Made by a program: the position numbers and the translations under genes
Assembly: GCA_025360525.1 (NCBI GenBank)
Contig: JANYCA010000111.1
Location: 1 to 33,445 of the forward strand
Length of the DNA: 33,445 nt
Source of the DNA: Chitinophagaceae bacterium
Lineage (GTDB): Bacteria; Bacteroidota; Bacteroidia; Chitinophagales; Chitinophagaceae
Direction: 5' to 3'
The notes under the pieces: generated by a model
What the model saw: only the letters and a program-made list of their open reading frames with translations
Database searches by the model: none
What the model was told of the DNA's origin: nothing
In this document: in pieces, positions 25,361-33,445 of the stretch
Numbering within the stretch: position 1 is the stretch's first letter
Layout: each line of letters begins with the position of its first letter

Positions 25361-26812
25361 TTAATGCAAATGTCTCTTTCTGATAATTCCACCAGAAGTT
25401 TCTTTAATGGTGCTGGCAAAAACAAATGCATTAGGGTCTATTTCAGTTACCATATTTTTCAACTTCCTTAATTCAAGCCTGGATATTACGGTGAATATAA
25501 TATCACAATCATCGTGCACATCGAACTTTCCTGGCAGATACCCTCTTTCGCCCTTGTAAATGGTTATTCCCCTTTTTAAATCATTCACCAAACTATATTT
25601 AATCAGTTCGCTTTTACCAGAGATAATGGTAACTCCTGTAAATGCATTCATTCCTTCTATAACATAATCAATTGTTTGAGATGCAGTAAAATAAGTAAGC
25701 ATGGAATATAATGCAGTTTGAATTCCAAATTGAGTAGCAGCTAAGGAGAATATAATAATATTGATCCCTAATATTATTTCACTGATTGTAAAACTGGAAC
25801 GTCTAAGCGTATACAACGCCAACACTTCAATACCATCTACAGCACAACCAGCCCGCATGGTTAATCCAATACCCACTCCTAGAAAAAATCCACCGAAAAT
25901 TGAAATCAATAACTTGTCGTTCGTAATAACTGGGAATTCAGGATACAGCAAACAAATACCAAGTAACACAACTGTAAAAAAGGTTTTAAATGCAAATCCT
26001 TTGTTGATGGAGAAAAATGAAATAGCTATAAAGGGAAGGTTTGCCAGCACAATGACATATCCGAGTGGAAAACCATATACCTCATGTATTAAAAGTGAAA
26101 TTCCTGTAATACCACCATCAAAGAAATGATTGGGCATCAGAAATCCTTTTAAGGCAAATGAAGTAATGATTACGCCGAATAGAATTAGCAGAATGTCAGA
26201 TAAATTGGATTCATGATTTTTGATCGTATGCGGACTTTCAATACTAGCTTGTAAAACAATCAGATTTTTATCCTGTTTGGCCGACAAATGATTGATCGCA
26301 GTTTGGGTAAAATATCGATGAGACATTAAAAATTGTACCTGTTGCTCCTGCCATTCAAATTTATTATTTACTATTTTTTGATCTAAAAACTCGTAATAAA
26401 GTGCCTCAGCAGTAAGTGTATAATCGTCTGTACCCAGATAATATAAATCTGCATCGCATAATATTTGTGCCAGCTTTGATTGGGGCGATTGAGGCAACTT
26501 TGTGGCCATGATGATGGAACAAATAGATTCAATTTCATCCTCCGAATAATTAAACTGAGGTAGCTTTTCACGAGCAATCCGACAGGATACTTCTTCATGC
26601 CCAATATATGCTTCTAAAAAACCAGCATCATGATATGCAGCTGCAGTTAACAATATATCCAGTTCTTTTCCAAATACCCTCTCCGATTCTGCAAGCAAAG
26701 CTGAATGCATGATTACTTTTTCAGTATGGCTGATATCGTGATAAGTAATATTGGAAGGCAACTCTCTACTTAAAATATCTAGAATATATGATTGAGCAGC
26801 AGCTGATTGCAT
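25361..26812 (-). CDS. Fusion of HD-domain phosphohydrolase and YitT-family membrane protein
   Basis: The protein has 483 residues in two parts. Residues about 1-180 are a soluble HD-superfamily domain with metal-ligand candidates: His25/His29 in YHDISHTEKV, His61-Asp62 in AAAYHDAGFLE, and Asp120/Asp122 in ILCDADLYYLG. Residues about 205-385 hold about five membrane helices typical of YitT/DUF161 proteins (NHFFDGGITGISLL, MRAGCAVDGIEVLAL). Residues about 390-478 match the C-terminal DUF2179 domain (GITIYKGERGYLPG, KETSGGIIRKRHLH). A single uninterrupted frame joins both, so no frameshift is needed. YitT proteins are predicted transporters of unknown substrate, and HD enzymes hydrolyse phosphoesters, often of nucleotides. 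A combined sensing or export role is speculation. It is a single gene. Confidence 0.88.
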   Translation of the reverse strand: MQSAAAQSYILDILSRELPSNITYHDISHTEKVIMHSALLAESERVFGKELDILLTAAAYHDAGFLEAYIGHEEVSCRIAREKLPQFNYSEDEIESICSIIMATKLPQSPQSKLAQILCDADLYYLGTDDYTLTAEALYYEFLDQKIVNNKFEWQEQQVQFLMSHRYFTQTAINHLSAKQDKNLIVLQASIESPHTIKNHESNLSDILLILFGVIITSFALKGFLMPNHFFDGGITGISLLIHEVYGFPLGYVIVLANLPFIAISFFSINKGFAFKTFFTVVLLGICLLYPEFPVITNDKLLISIFGGFFLGVGIGLTMRAGCAVDGIEVLALYTLRRSSFTISEIILGINIIIFSLAATQFGIQTALYSMLTYFTASQTIDYVIEGMNAFTGVTIISGKSELIKYSLVNDLKRGITIYKGERGYLPGKFDVHDDCDIIFTVISRLELRKLKNMVTEIDPNAFVFASTIKETSGGIIRKRHLH

Positions 26813-27199
26813 AAGTTAATGAATTACTTATTGATAAAAACAGGGTTTCCAAATGCTTAAGGAACTTGTCAATTCATTTCCATAAAGCCAATTTCATAAA
26901 AATTGTTTTAAATGTATTGAAAAATATTTCGCTAGAAATTTTTATTAAAATTATTCTTTAAAATTATTATACATTATGTTATTATTTAATATATATTAAT
27001 ACCAATTAAATGGTATTTTACTCTGATTTTGTACATTTTTTGAAGATTTAAATACAAAATGTGCATTTAAAATGTTAATATGCAAGAAACAAACATATCT
27101 AATATATTTGTTTTTAGTAACTAGTACCCCCCAATAACTGGTATTTGAATCTTTAAACCAAGGATTCAATTTAATAGTATATATACAAGCCCACTGCTT
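26813..27199. other. AT-rich divergent intergenic region
   Basis: No supported gene is seen. The stretch is extremely AT-rich. An inverted repeat, AATACCA-attaaa-TGGTATT, spans 26998-27017 and could be an operator. TATATTTG at 27103-27110 matches the -7 promoter consensus and would give the secreted-protein gene a leader of about 80 bases, but a clear -33 TTG is missing. This region should hold promoters for both flanking divergent genes. Confidence 0.45.
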
Positions 27200-30100
27200 A
27201 TGAGACAATTTAATACTGTACTTCAATTTTGGTATGTATCAATACCACTTTTGCTTCTTAGTTTTAGTGCACCCAATACACTTCGCGCACAACAATTAGT
27301 GATCGATAGTTTTGCTGTTTTTGGAGGTAATGGACTTTGTCCTTTTGATAAAGGTCAAACCAATTGCTTAAGTCCAGGATGCTCTGTAATTATTGGTTCA
27401 TCTACCAATATCAATGGTGGATCAATTGGTAGTTATAAACTAATACAAGCTAATGGTACCAATATTTTTACAAGCAATTTGGTGAGTGGCGGATCTATCG
27501 TTTTAAAAAATAATAGTAGTGTCAAAGGAAAAATTTCGATAATAAATATTCTTTCAAATACTAGTATTGTTTTTCAGGCAGGTACTTCAGCTCAAATTAT
27601 TGGCGATATTAATGTGGCAGGAAATAGTTCCATTTCAAATAGTGGTAGTAGTAGTGTTACAGGAAAAGTAACGCACCCTAATGGAACTACTTATATAGGC
27701 CCAATTCCAACCCTAGGTAATATAATTGCAGCACCAAGCCTTCCCAGTTTACCCTTAATGCCGCCAATTAGTATTTTTCCAGCTGCAGGAATAACAAATA
27801 TTACAGCAACTAAAACCATTAGTCCGGGTTCATATGGAAATATCACACTTTCAGGTAGTCAAACCATCACACTTTCTGGAACTGGTACATATATATTTAA
27901 TAGCATTCAGTGCTCAGGATCTACTAATAATTTTGTTTTTGATTTTAAAAATGATCCCACCGGAACCATTAAAATATTTGTGTATGGCGATGTGAATCTG
28001 AACAAATGTTCCGCCTCATTACTTAATGGCGGAAGTGCTAATAGAATCTATTCAGAAACACATGGTAATGGTAAGTCTTTTAACGATGCAACTTGTGCCT
28101 GGAATATTGCAAATGGTTCTTCCACTGCAATCTCCAAATGGTTAGGAACAATTTGGTCACCTTATGCAGCAGTATACATAGGTACAGGTTCTGGTCAAAC
28201 AAATTATACTGGTGCTATTTGGAGTGGCACACAGGTTAATATTGGAAATTCTGTGACCTTAAATTTTGCTCCATTCCAAAATTGTAGTACTCCAAATGTG
28301 AACGCTGGTTTAGATCAAAATTTAACATGCGATAATCCTGTAATTCAATTAAATGGATCATCTACTACCAATAATGTATCCTATAGTTGGACTGAATTAA
28401 ACGGAGTAGCAATTACTTCCGGTGCAAACACTGCAACACCAACAATTTCCAATGAAGGTACTTATATTTTAAAAGTAACCAATCTTAGTGGAGGCTGTAG
28501 CGCAACAGATACAGTGGTAGTAAAATTCATTCCTTGTATTCTGCCCTATTATCCTCCGCCAGCAAATGGAAAAGTGGGAGACGCTAATTTAATTGGGGCA
28601 GAATTAAGTTCATTGGCAGCCAATTTTGGCCGTGTTAAGGATTCAGCTCAGGCAATATTTATCATTAAAAGCGATAGTGTATTTGTTGAAGTGATATCAC
28701 TTGTTGGTCAAACCCAAACTTTATTGAGTTTGTTACAATCCAGCTATGGCTTAACAAACATCGTTGATAATGGCCCTGGCTCATTAATAATTACTGGTAA
28801 GATTCCAATTGCAAATCTTACTTCCTTAAATATTCTGACCACTTTAATTGATTTCGTTCGTCCCTTGTCGCCACCACTTAGAAATATAGGTATTATTACT
28901 TCTCAGGGCGATAGTGTGATCCATAGTAATTTTGTACGTGGAGGTTATGATATCAGCGGGAAAGGTGTTAAAATAGGTGTTATTTCAGATAGCTATAATA
29001 CATTATTGGGCAATCCAGAACAAACTGATATTTTAAATGGTGATTTACCAGGTGTCGGAAATTCAAAACATAGTATTCCAGTAAAAGTACTTAAGGAATA
29101 TCCTTACGGAAGTTCAACAGATGAAGGAAGAGCCATGTTGCAGATTATTCATGACATAGCTCCAGATGCTACACTTGATTTTAGAACAGGATTTGTTTCA
29201 GCAGGTGATTTTGCGCAAGGTATTTTAGAATTGCAAAAAGATGGATGTGATATTATAGTAGATGATGTTACATATATTAATGATCCATTTTTCCAAGATG
29301 GTCCTATTTCAAAAGCTATTGATAGTGTAGCAGCAAAGGGTGTAAGCTATTTTGCTGCTGCGGGAAATTATGGATCTCAATCTTATGCGGCCACATTTAA
29401 TCCAGTACCCGCTCCAAATGGTATTACTGGATATGCACATAATTTTGGAAGCGGTTCAATTTTTCAGAATGACTCTTTGTTTGCCGGTACTTATACATTA
29501 GTTCTTCAATGGCAGGATTCGGTCTATTCATTGGGGCAAACTAGTCCAGGAACATCTACCGATTTAGACATATATCTGACCGATGGTAATGGTAAAACAT
29601 TATTTGGCTTTAACAGAAACAATGTAAGCGGGGATCCGATTGAAATATTACCTTTTACTGTTACTACTTCTACTGCAGCCAATTTAATGATCATACAAGC
29701 CAATGGCAACAAACCAGTTAAATTCAAGTATGTTGTGTTCAGAGGTAATTTAAAAATGAACAATTTCAGTACAGGTAATTCAACAATTGTTGGACATGCA
29801 AATGCACTGGGAGGTATGGCTGTTGGAGCAGTTCGTTATACAAAAACACCTGCATATGGAGTTAGCACTTCTGAATTAGAAACTTTTTCTTCACTTGGGG
29901 GAACTTTCGTAAATGGCACAGTTAGAAACAAACCTGACGTTGTTGCGCCAGATGGAGTTAGTACTACTGTTGAATTTGGCTCCAAAAATATCAGTGGTAC
30001 ATCATTTCCAAGCTTTTTCGGAACATCCGCTGCTGCACCGCATGCTGCTGCGGTAGCTGCTTTATTAATAGAAGGTAAGAAAAAATATGCTAATGAAACG

Positions 30101-33100
30101 ATCACTCCAGAAAAAATCAAATCACTTTTAATAAATTCCGCACTTCCAATTAATGTTCCAGGTTTTAATTTTAATAGTGGCAATGGTTTAATTCAGGCAG
30201 ATTCAGCTATGAAAACTTTTGCAGCCCCAAAACCTGTAGCTACAAAAATAGTTGTACAAGATCCTAGCATTGTACCTGGCTCCCAACCTCTTGATGTGAC
30301 CATTAAAGGAAACTACTTTGATAATAATACACAAGTTTTATTCAGAGGTGCACCATTACCTACGGCACTAGTAAATTCTACAACTGTAAATACTACAATT
30401 CCTACTTTCTTAGGCAACCCTCCGATTCAAACTTTTAATGCTCCAAAATCGAGTGTAGGAATTGATGGAGGTGCTTCAGATACATTGCGTTTTTTCACTC
30501 CTGTTAAAAAAGTTGTTACTGTAACTGCTGAGAAAAAAACAAAAAAATTTGGGGAAAAATTGCCAGTCTTTACTTCCACCATTTTAGTGGATAGTATCCC
30601 ATTGACACAGACAAATTTTACATTGCATCAACTGGGTTTAGATAGTATTTTATATTCTACCCCCGCAACCAGTTTCAGTAATACTGGAATCTATTTCATT
30701 GCCCCTTCAATGCGAATTTTGAACCTCAAGGATTCATTTGATATTTCATTGACTGAGAAATTTAATTATGTATTCAATAATGGGGAATTAAATATTCAAA
30801 AATTACCTTTATTAATTACTCCAAAAGACACTACACTTACTTACGGAAGTAAAATTGCAAACATAGGTTTCAATTATAATTTCCTAGACACAGGTGTTAC
30901 TACAATTGATAAATTAAAATTATTAGATTCAATTTCATCCATACATCAATCATTTATAAATGATACTGTTATCGCTTTAGTAAGCGGTAAAGCAATTGTT
31001 AGCGGACAAACACTTTCAGATGCGGCACTCAATAGTTTAAGTTTTATGGCTAGTGGTAAAGCTATTGTAAGTGGTAAAGCAATCGTCAGTGGCAAAGCCA
31101 TTGTAAGCGGAAAAGCAATTGTAAGTGGTCTTCAGGTCAATGATACCACCTGGGCCATTGATGTTCCAGCAACAACTATCCTAAATTATCAAAATAATGA
31201 TTCTGTAGTTAATCTGGTTAATGGGAAGGCAATCGTTAGTGGTAAAGCCATTGTAAGCGGCAAAGCAATAGTAAGTGGCAAAGCAATTGTAAGTGGTAAA
31301 GCAATTGTAAGTGGTTTAACAATATTAAATAGTGCCAATACAAATGATACAACTAATAATCATCTGGTAGTAATTGTTGACTCAACTGATATAGCGGGAT
31401 CTTCCAATGAAATATCAGATATTAAATCAATTAATTTAATTACTGGATTTAATGTTGGTGTCAACACCATTGTTCCTGGAGCCATGCTTTCAAATAATTT
31501 TGAAATTAGCTATGGACTTGGTCACCTAAACATTGTACCAGCTGAATTAACTATTAAAACAAACGACACCGCTTTCTTTTATGGTAATACCCCTGTTTAT
31601 ACTGATAGTATCACTGGCTTCCTCTATGAAGATACTGTTGTCAATACCGTCAATGGACAAGCATCTCATCAGATATTAGATACAATTAATCACGTTACTA
31701 TTAACAGCACTCCTGTTCCTGCAGGTGTATATAAAGTCATCCCATCAAATTTGCCTTTAATCGATCCTTCAAATTATATTGTAAATTATAAATCAGGCAT
31801 ACTTACCATTAAACAGGATACTATTTTCGCAAAAGTGGTGGATACTTCCCGTTTTTATGGTTATCCCAATCCTGCATTTACCATTCAATACAATGGATTT
31901 ATCAATGGTGAAAATGAAAATAATGCTATTAATACATTACCAGTTGCTTCTACAAATGCATTGATAAGTTCTAATGTAGGCCAATACCCTATCAATTTAA
32001 CTGGAGGACTTGCCAAAAATTATTGGATCATCAATTCTTCTGGAACACTAAGTATTAAACAAGATACCATCATTGCAAAGGCGGTAGATACTTCTCGCGC
32101 ATTTGGAGCCGCTAACCCATTATTCAGAATTCAATATTCTGGATTTGTAAACGGAGAAAATCCAAATACCAGTTTGAGTATTATTCCAATAGCTTCATCT
32201 GTTGCTAGTTCTAATTCACCTGTTGGTACCTATGATATTAATTTATCTGCAGGTTCAGCAAACAACTATACTATCCTTAATAAAAAGGGCATTTTAACTA
32301 TAACACCATCTATACTTACTGTTAAAGTAAATGACAAATTTATTAATGATGATGTAGCCTCACCAAGTTTCACCGCCACATATTCGGGATTTGTGAATAA
32401 TGATAATGCAACTGCAATAGTATCAGGACCCATTTTCTCTATTTCCCCAATCTATAAAGTTGAGCAACCCGGTATTTACAATGTGTCGGCTTCTGGTATC
32501 AAATTATCCAATAGCACTAATTATTCCATCAATTATGTACCAGGAAAACTCTATGTGAATTCAGATGATGGATCATCTGGAGTAACTGTTAGTTTAAAAT
32601 GCGTTCAGGTGCTTACTAATAGTCCAACTGGATTTGGGTATGTTGCTCAATTTGCATTCAATAACCCCAATAAATATTCAATGTATGTTCCTTATGGCTC
32701 TAACAATCAAATAACTACTGGTACCGGAGGCAAATTCAGCGGGCAACCTCCTTTTATTTTCACACCTGGAATGGGCACATTCAATGTATATTTTAATGGT
32801 ACAACCATTACTTGGAAATTGATAACACCTACAAAAAATGGTAATAGCCAGTCTAATGCAAGTGCGAATGCCTCTTCTCCAAAATGTACCATTCCCATTA
32901 CATTTGAATCAGTAGATCTTGCCACTATAAACATGGTTAATTCAAATGTTAATCAAACTGATGGAGATAAAAACCTGGTTCCATATCCTAATCCTACAAA
33001 AGGACTGGTTCAATTTAATATTCCGAATTCGATAATCAGTGAAAAAGATGTGGAAGTATTTGGGGAAACTGGTATTAGATACTTTGTAACCCTTAATGGG

Positions 33101-33214
33101 AATTCTGCAAATGGCAAATTCTCAATTGACTTTTCAAGACTAGTAAATGGAATCTATTTAGTAAGAGTAAAAACAAATAATGGATATAAGGAATATAGAA
33201 TTATTAAACTTTAA
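27200..33214 (+). CDS. Giant T9SS-secreted multidomain protein with subtilase-like domain and MBG repeats
   Basis: The protein has 2004 residues. A signal peptide (about 1-30, ending TLRAQ) precedes a repetitive, Ser/Asn/Gly-rich, adhesin-like region (about 40-360) with ice-binding-protein-like or beta-solenoid features. A PKD-like segment follows (about 368-450). Residues about 570-985 are a subtilase-fold domain with Asp597 (VISDSYN), Asp641-Glu642 (STDEGRAM), Asn723 (AAAGNYG) and Ser943 (GTSAAAPHAAA). No HGT motif is seen, so Glu642 may replace the catalytic His. A TIG-like domain (about 1020-1090) is followed by several MBG-like repeats (about 1110-1790). These contain two GKAIVS blocks. 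A C-terminal type IX sorting tail (about 1930-2004, YPNPTKGLVQF to EYRIIKL) sends it through the Por system. Codon use looks AT-richer than the sugar locus. Role: a cell-surface or secreted protease/adhesin, by inference. Confidence 0.9.
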   Translation: MRQFNTVLQFWYVSIPLLLLSFSAPNTLRAQQLVIDSFAVFGGNGLCPFDKGQTNCLSPGCSVIIGSSTNINGGSIGSYKLIQANGTNIFTSNLVSGGSIVLKNNSSVKGKISIINILSNTSIVFQAGTSAQIIGDINVAGNSSISNSGSSSVTGKVTHPNGTTYIGPIPTLGNIIAAPSLPSLPLMPPISIFPAAGITNITATKTISPGSYGNITLSGSQTITLSGTGTYIFNSIQCSGSTNNFVFDFKNDPTGTIKIFVYGDVNLNKCSASLLNGGSANRIYSETHGNGKSFNDATCAWNIANGSSTAISKWLGTIWSPYAAVYIGTGSGQTNYTGAIWSGTQVNIGNSVTLNFAPFQNCSTPNVNAGLDQNLTCDNPVIQLNGSSTTNNVSYSWTELNGVAITSGANTATPTISNEGTYILKVTNLSGGCSATDTVVVKFIPCILPYYPPPANGKVGDANLIGAELSSLAANFGRVKDSAQAIFIIKSDSVFVEVISLVGQTQTLLSLLQSSYGLTNIVDNGPGSLIITGKIPIANLTSLNILTTLIDFVRPLSPPLRNIGIITSQGDSVIHSNFVRGGYDISGKGVKIGVISDSYNTLLGNPEQTDILNGDLPGVGNSKHSIPVKVLKEYPYGSSTDEGRAMLQIIHDIAPDATLDFRTGFVSAGDFAQGILELQKDGCDIIVDDVTYINDPFFQDGPISKAIDSVAAKGVSYFAAAGNYGSQSYAATFNPVPAPNGITGYAHNFGSGSIFQNDSLFAGTYTLVLQWQDSVYSLGQTSPGTSTDLDIYLTDGNGKTLFGFNRNNVSGDPIEILPFTVTTSTAANLMIIQANGNKPVKFKYVVFRGNLKMNNFSTGNSTIVGHANALGGMAVGAVRYTKTPAYGVSTSELETFSSLGGTFVNGTVRNKPDVVAPDGVSTTVEFGSKNISGTSFPSFFGTSAAAPHAAAVAALLIEGKKKYANETITPEKIKSLLINSALPINVPGFNFNSGNGLIQADSAMKTFAAPKPVATKIVVQDPSIVPGSQPLDVTIKGNYFDNNTQVLFRGAPLPTALVNSTTVNTTIPTFLGNPPIQTFNAPKSSVGIDGGASDTLRFFTPVKKVVTVTAEKKTKKFGEKLPVFTSTILVDSIPLTQTNFTLHQLGLDSILYSTPATSFSNTGIYFIAPSMRILNLKDSFDISLTEKFNYVFNNGELNIQKLPLLITPKDTTLTYGSKIANIGFNYNFLDTGVTTIDKLKLLDSISSIHQSFINDTVIALVSGKAIVSGQTLSDAALNSLSFMASGKAIVSGKAIVSGKAIVSGKAIVSGLQVNDTTWAIDVPATTILNYQNNDSVVNLVNGKAIVSGKAIVSGKAIVSGKAIVSGKAIVSGLTILNSANTNDTTNNHLVVIVDSTDIAGSSNEISDIKSINLITGFNVGVNTIVPGAMLSNNFEISYGLGHLNIVPAELTIKTNDTAFFYGNTPVYTDSITGFLYEDTVVNTVNGQASHQILDTINHVTINSTPVPAGVYKVIPSNLPLIDPSNYIVNYKSGILTIKQDTIFAKVVDTSRFYGYPNPAFTIQYNGFINGENENNAINTLPVASTNALISSNVGQYPINLTGGLAKNYWIINSSGTLSIKQDTIIAKAVDTSRAFGAANPLFRIQYSGFVNGENPNTSLSIIPIASSVASSNSPVGTYDINLSAGSANNYTILNKKGILTITPSILTVKVNDKFINDDVASPSFTATYSGFVNNDNATAIVSGPIFSISPIYKVEQPGIYNVSASGIKLSNSTNYSINYVPGKLYVNSDDGSSGVTVSLKCVQVLTNSPTGFGYVAQFAFNNPNKYSMYVPYGSNNQITTGTGGKFSGQPPFIFTPGMGTFNVYFNGTTITWKLITPTKNGNSQSNASANASSPKCTIPITFESVDLATINMVNSNVNQTDGDKNLVPYPNPTKGLVQFNIPNSIISEKDVEVFGETGIRYFVTLNGNSANGKFSIDFSRLVNGIYLVRVKTNNGYKEYRIIKL
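30983..31129 (+). repeat. 18-bp in-frame repeats encoding GKAIVS, first block
   Basis: One isolated unit (30983-31000) is followed, after about 50 bases, by four back-to-back 18-base units (31052-31123) and a partial unit. Each encodes SGKAIV. Third codon positions differ between units (agt/agc, ggt/ggc/gga, gca/gcc/gct), but the peptide is unchanged. Confidence 0.9.
31220..31315 (+). repeat. 18-bp in-frame repeats encoding GKAIVS, second block
   Basis: Five consecutive 18-base units (31220-31309) and a partial unit are present. The first begins with Asn instead of Ser; the rest encode SGKAIV exactly with synonymous variation. The block lies 96 bases after the first one, in the same MBG-like region. 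Confidence 0.9.
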
Positions 33215-33240
33215 GTAAAATTCAGTTAATTTGGAAGTAT

Positions 33241-33280
33241 ATAAAATTGAGGTATTGTAGAATACCTCAATTTTATTGTT
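33241..33280 (+). terminator. Rho-independent terminator after the giant secreted protein gene
   Basis: A perfect 16-bp stem (33241-33256 with 33261-33276, core TTGAGGTATT) has a GTAG loop with a T-rich 3' arm, 26 bases after the stop codon. The A-rich 5' arm makes it potentially bidirectional. Confidence 0.85.
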
Positions 33281-33397
33281 TGCTTGTCATTTTCAATTAT
33301 TTTGAATTTTTAGGATTAGGTATTTAATTCTCGAAGATAAAATAAAGGCTTTGTAATGACTAATATATTTAGTATTTTGTGTCTAAATAATTTAGTT

Positions 33398-33445
33398 ATG
33401 TTTAAGGGAATAAACGCCATAGAGTTTTCGAAAAGGTTTCAGACC
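33398..33445 (+). CDS. Start of a gene cut by the window end; resembles IS1595-type transposase N-terminus
   Basis: Sixteen codons are visible, MFKGINAIEFSKRFQT, running off the window. The segment IEFSKRFQT resembles the first residues of IS1595/ISXO2-type transposases, which start with a short helix (F..RF.T) before a zinc ribbon. The zinc ribbon and DDE-like core lie outside. The region between the terminator and this ATG could hold the left inverted repeat, but I cannot identify it. The identity is tentative. Confidence 0.4.
   Translation, partial: MFKGINAIEFSKRFQT

Noticed and set aside
26996..27226. Open frame of 76 codons on the - strand over the start of the giant gene
   Set aside because: It lies in AT-rich non-coding DNA, overlaps the signal-peptide codons of a well-supported gene and shows no recognisable domain.
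30983..31315. 18-bp repeats as a possible CRISPR array
   Set aside because: Repeats are directly adjacent without unique spacers, stay in frame and vary at third codon positions, so they are protein repeats.

Overview
The window is a chromosomal segment of a Bacteroidota bacterium, most likely of the family Chitinophagaceae. The support is a SusC/SusD pair, lipoproteins with a Bacteroidota-type export signal after the lipobox cysteine, a C-terminal type IX secretion (T9SS) tail, several TAnnTTTG-like promoter boxes, and housekeeping genes (tilS, ispE, rlmH, etfBA) with Bacteroidota-like sequences. The family assignment is an inference from gene content and style. No rRNA gene or CRISPR array was seen.

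Region 1 (645-12242, all + strand) is a polysaccharide-utilisation-type locus. It holds two surface lipoproteins carrying three near-identical F5/8-type C (discoidin-like) modules, a SusC-like TonB-dependent transporter, its SusD partner, a secreted DUF4434-like protein that may be a glycosidase, an AGE-family (N-acylglucosamine 2-epimerase) enzyme, and an FHS-type sugar MFS permease. The likely flow is glycan capture at the surface, import through SusCD, periplasmic trimming, MFS uptake, and epimerisation in the cytoplasm. The epimerase points to an N-acetylhexosamine (GlcNAc/ManNAc) or related sugar, but no sialidase, lyase or regulator lies in the window.

Region 2 (12582-26812) is mostly housekeeping and mostly on the - strand. 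It contains a Tsp/Prc-type C-terminal processing protease (+), a DinB-like protein, a subtilase, ispE with a TTG start, an orphan NUMOD4/HNH_3 protein with extra helix-turn-helix segments, a bifunctional-nuclease (DUF151) protein, etfB-etfA, a TPR protein with tilS (+), rlmH with a rhomboid protease, a tRNA-Arg(ACG) with its own promoter and terminator, and a protein fusing a soluble HD domain to a YitT-type membrane protein. Arrays of 7-bp units (AATTGAT and relatives) lie in three intergenic gaps, and a GC-rich version of the same heptad occurs inside tilS as extra in-frame codons.

Region 3 (26813-33445) is AT-rich and looks accessory. A 2004-residue T9SS-secreted protein combines a repetitive adhesin-like N-terminus, a PKD-like domain, a subtilase-fold domain whose catalytic His position appears to be Glu, several MBG-like repeats interrupted by two blocks of the hexapeptide GKAIVS, and a sorting tail. 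It ends in a strong terminator. The window closes on the first 16 codons of what resembles an IS1595-type transposase.

The observations most worth following up are the heptad arrays with their copy inside tilS, the HD-YitT fusion, the Asp-Glu-Ser protease domain, the GKAIVS blocks, and the compensatory 19-56 pair in the tRNA.
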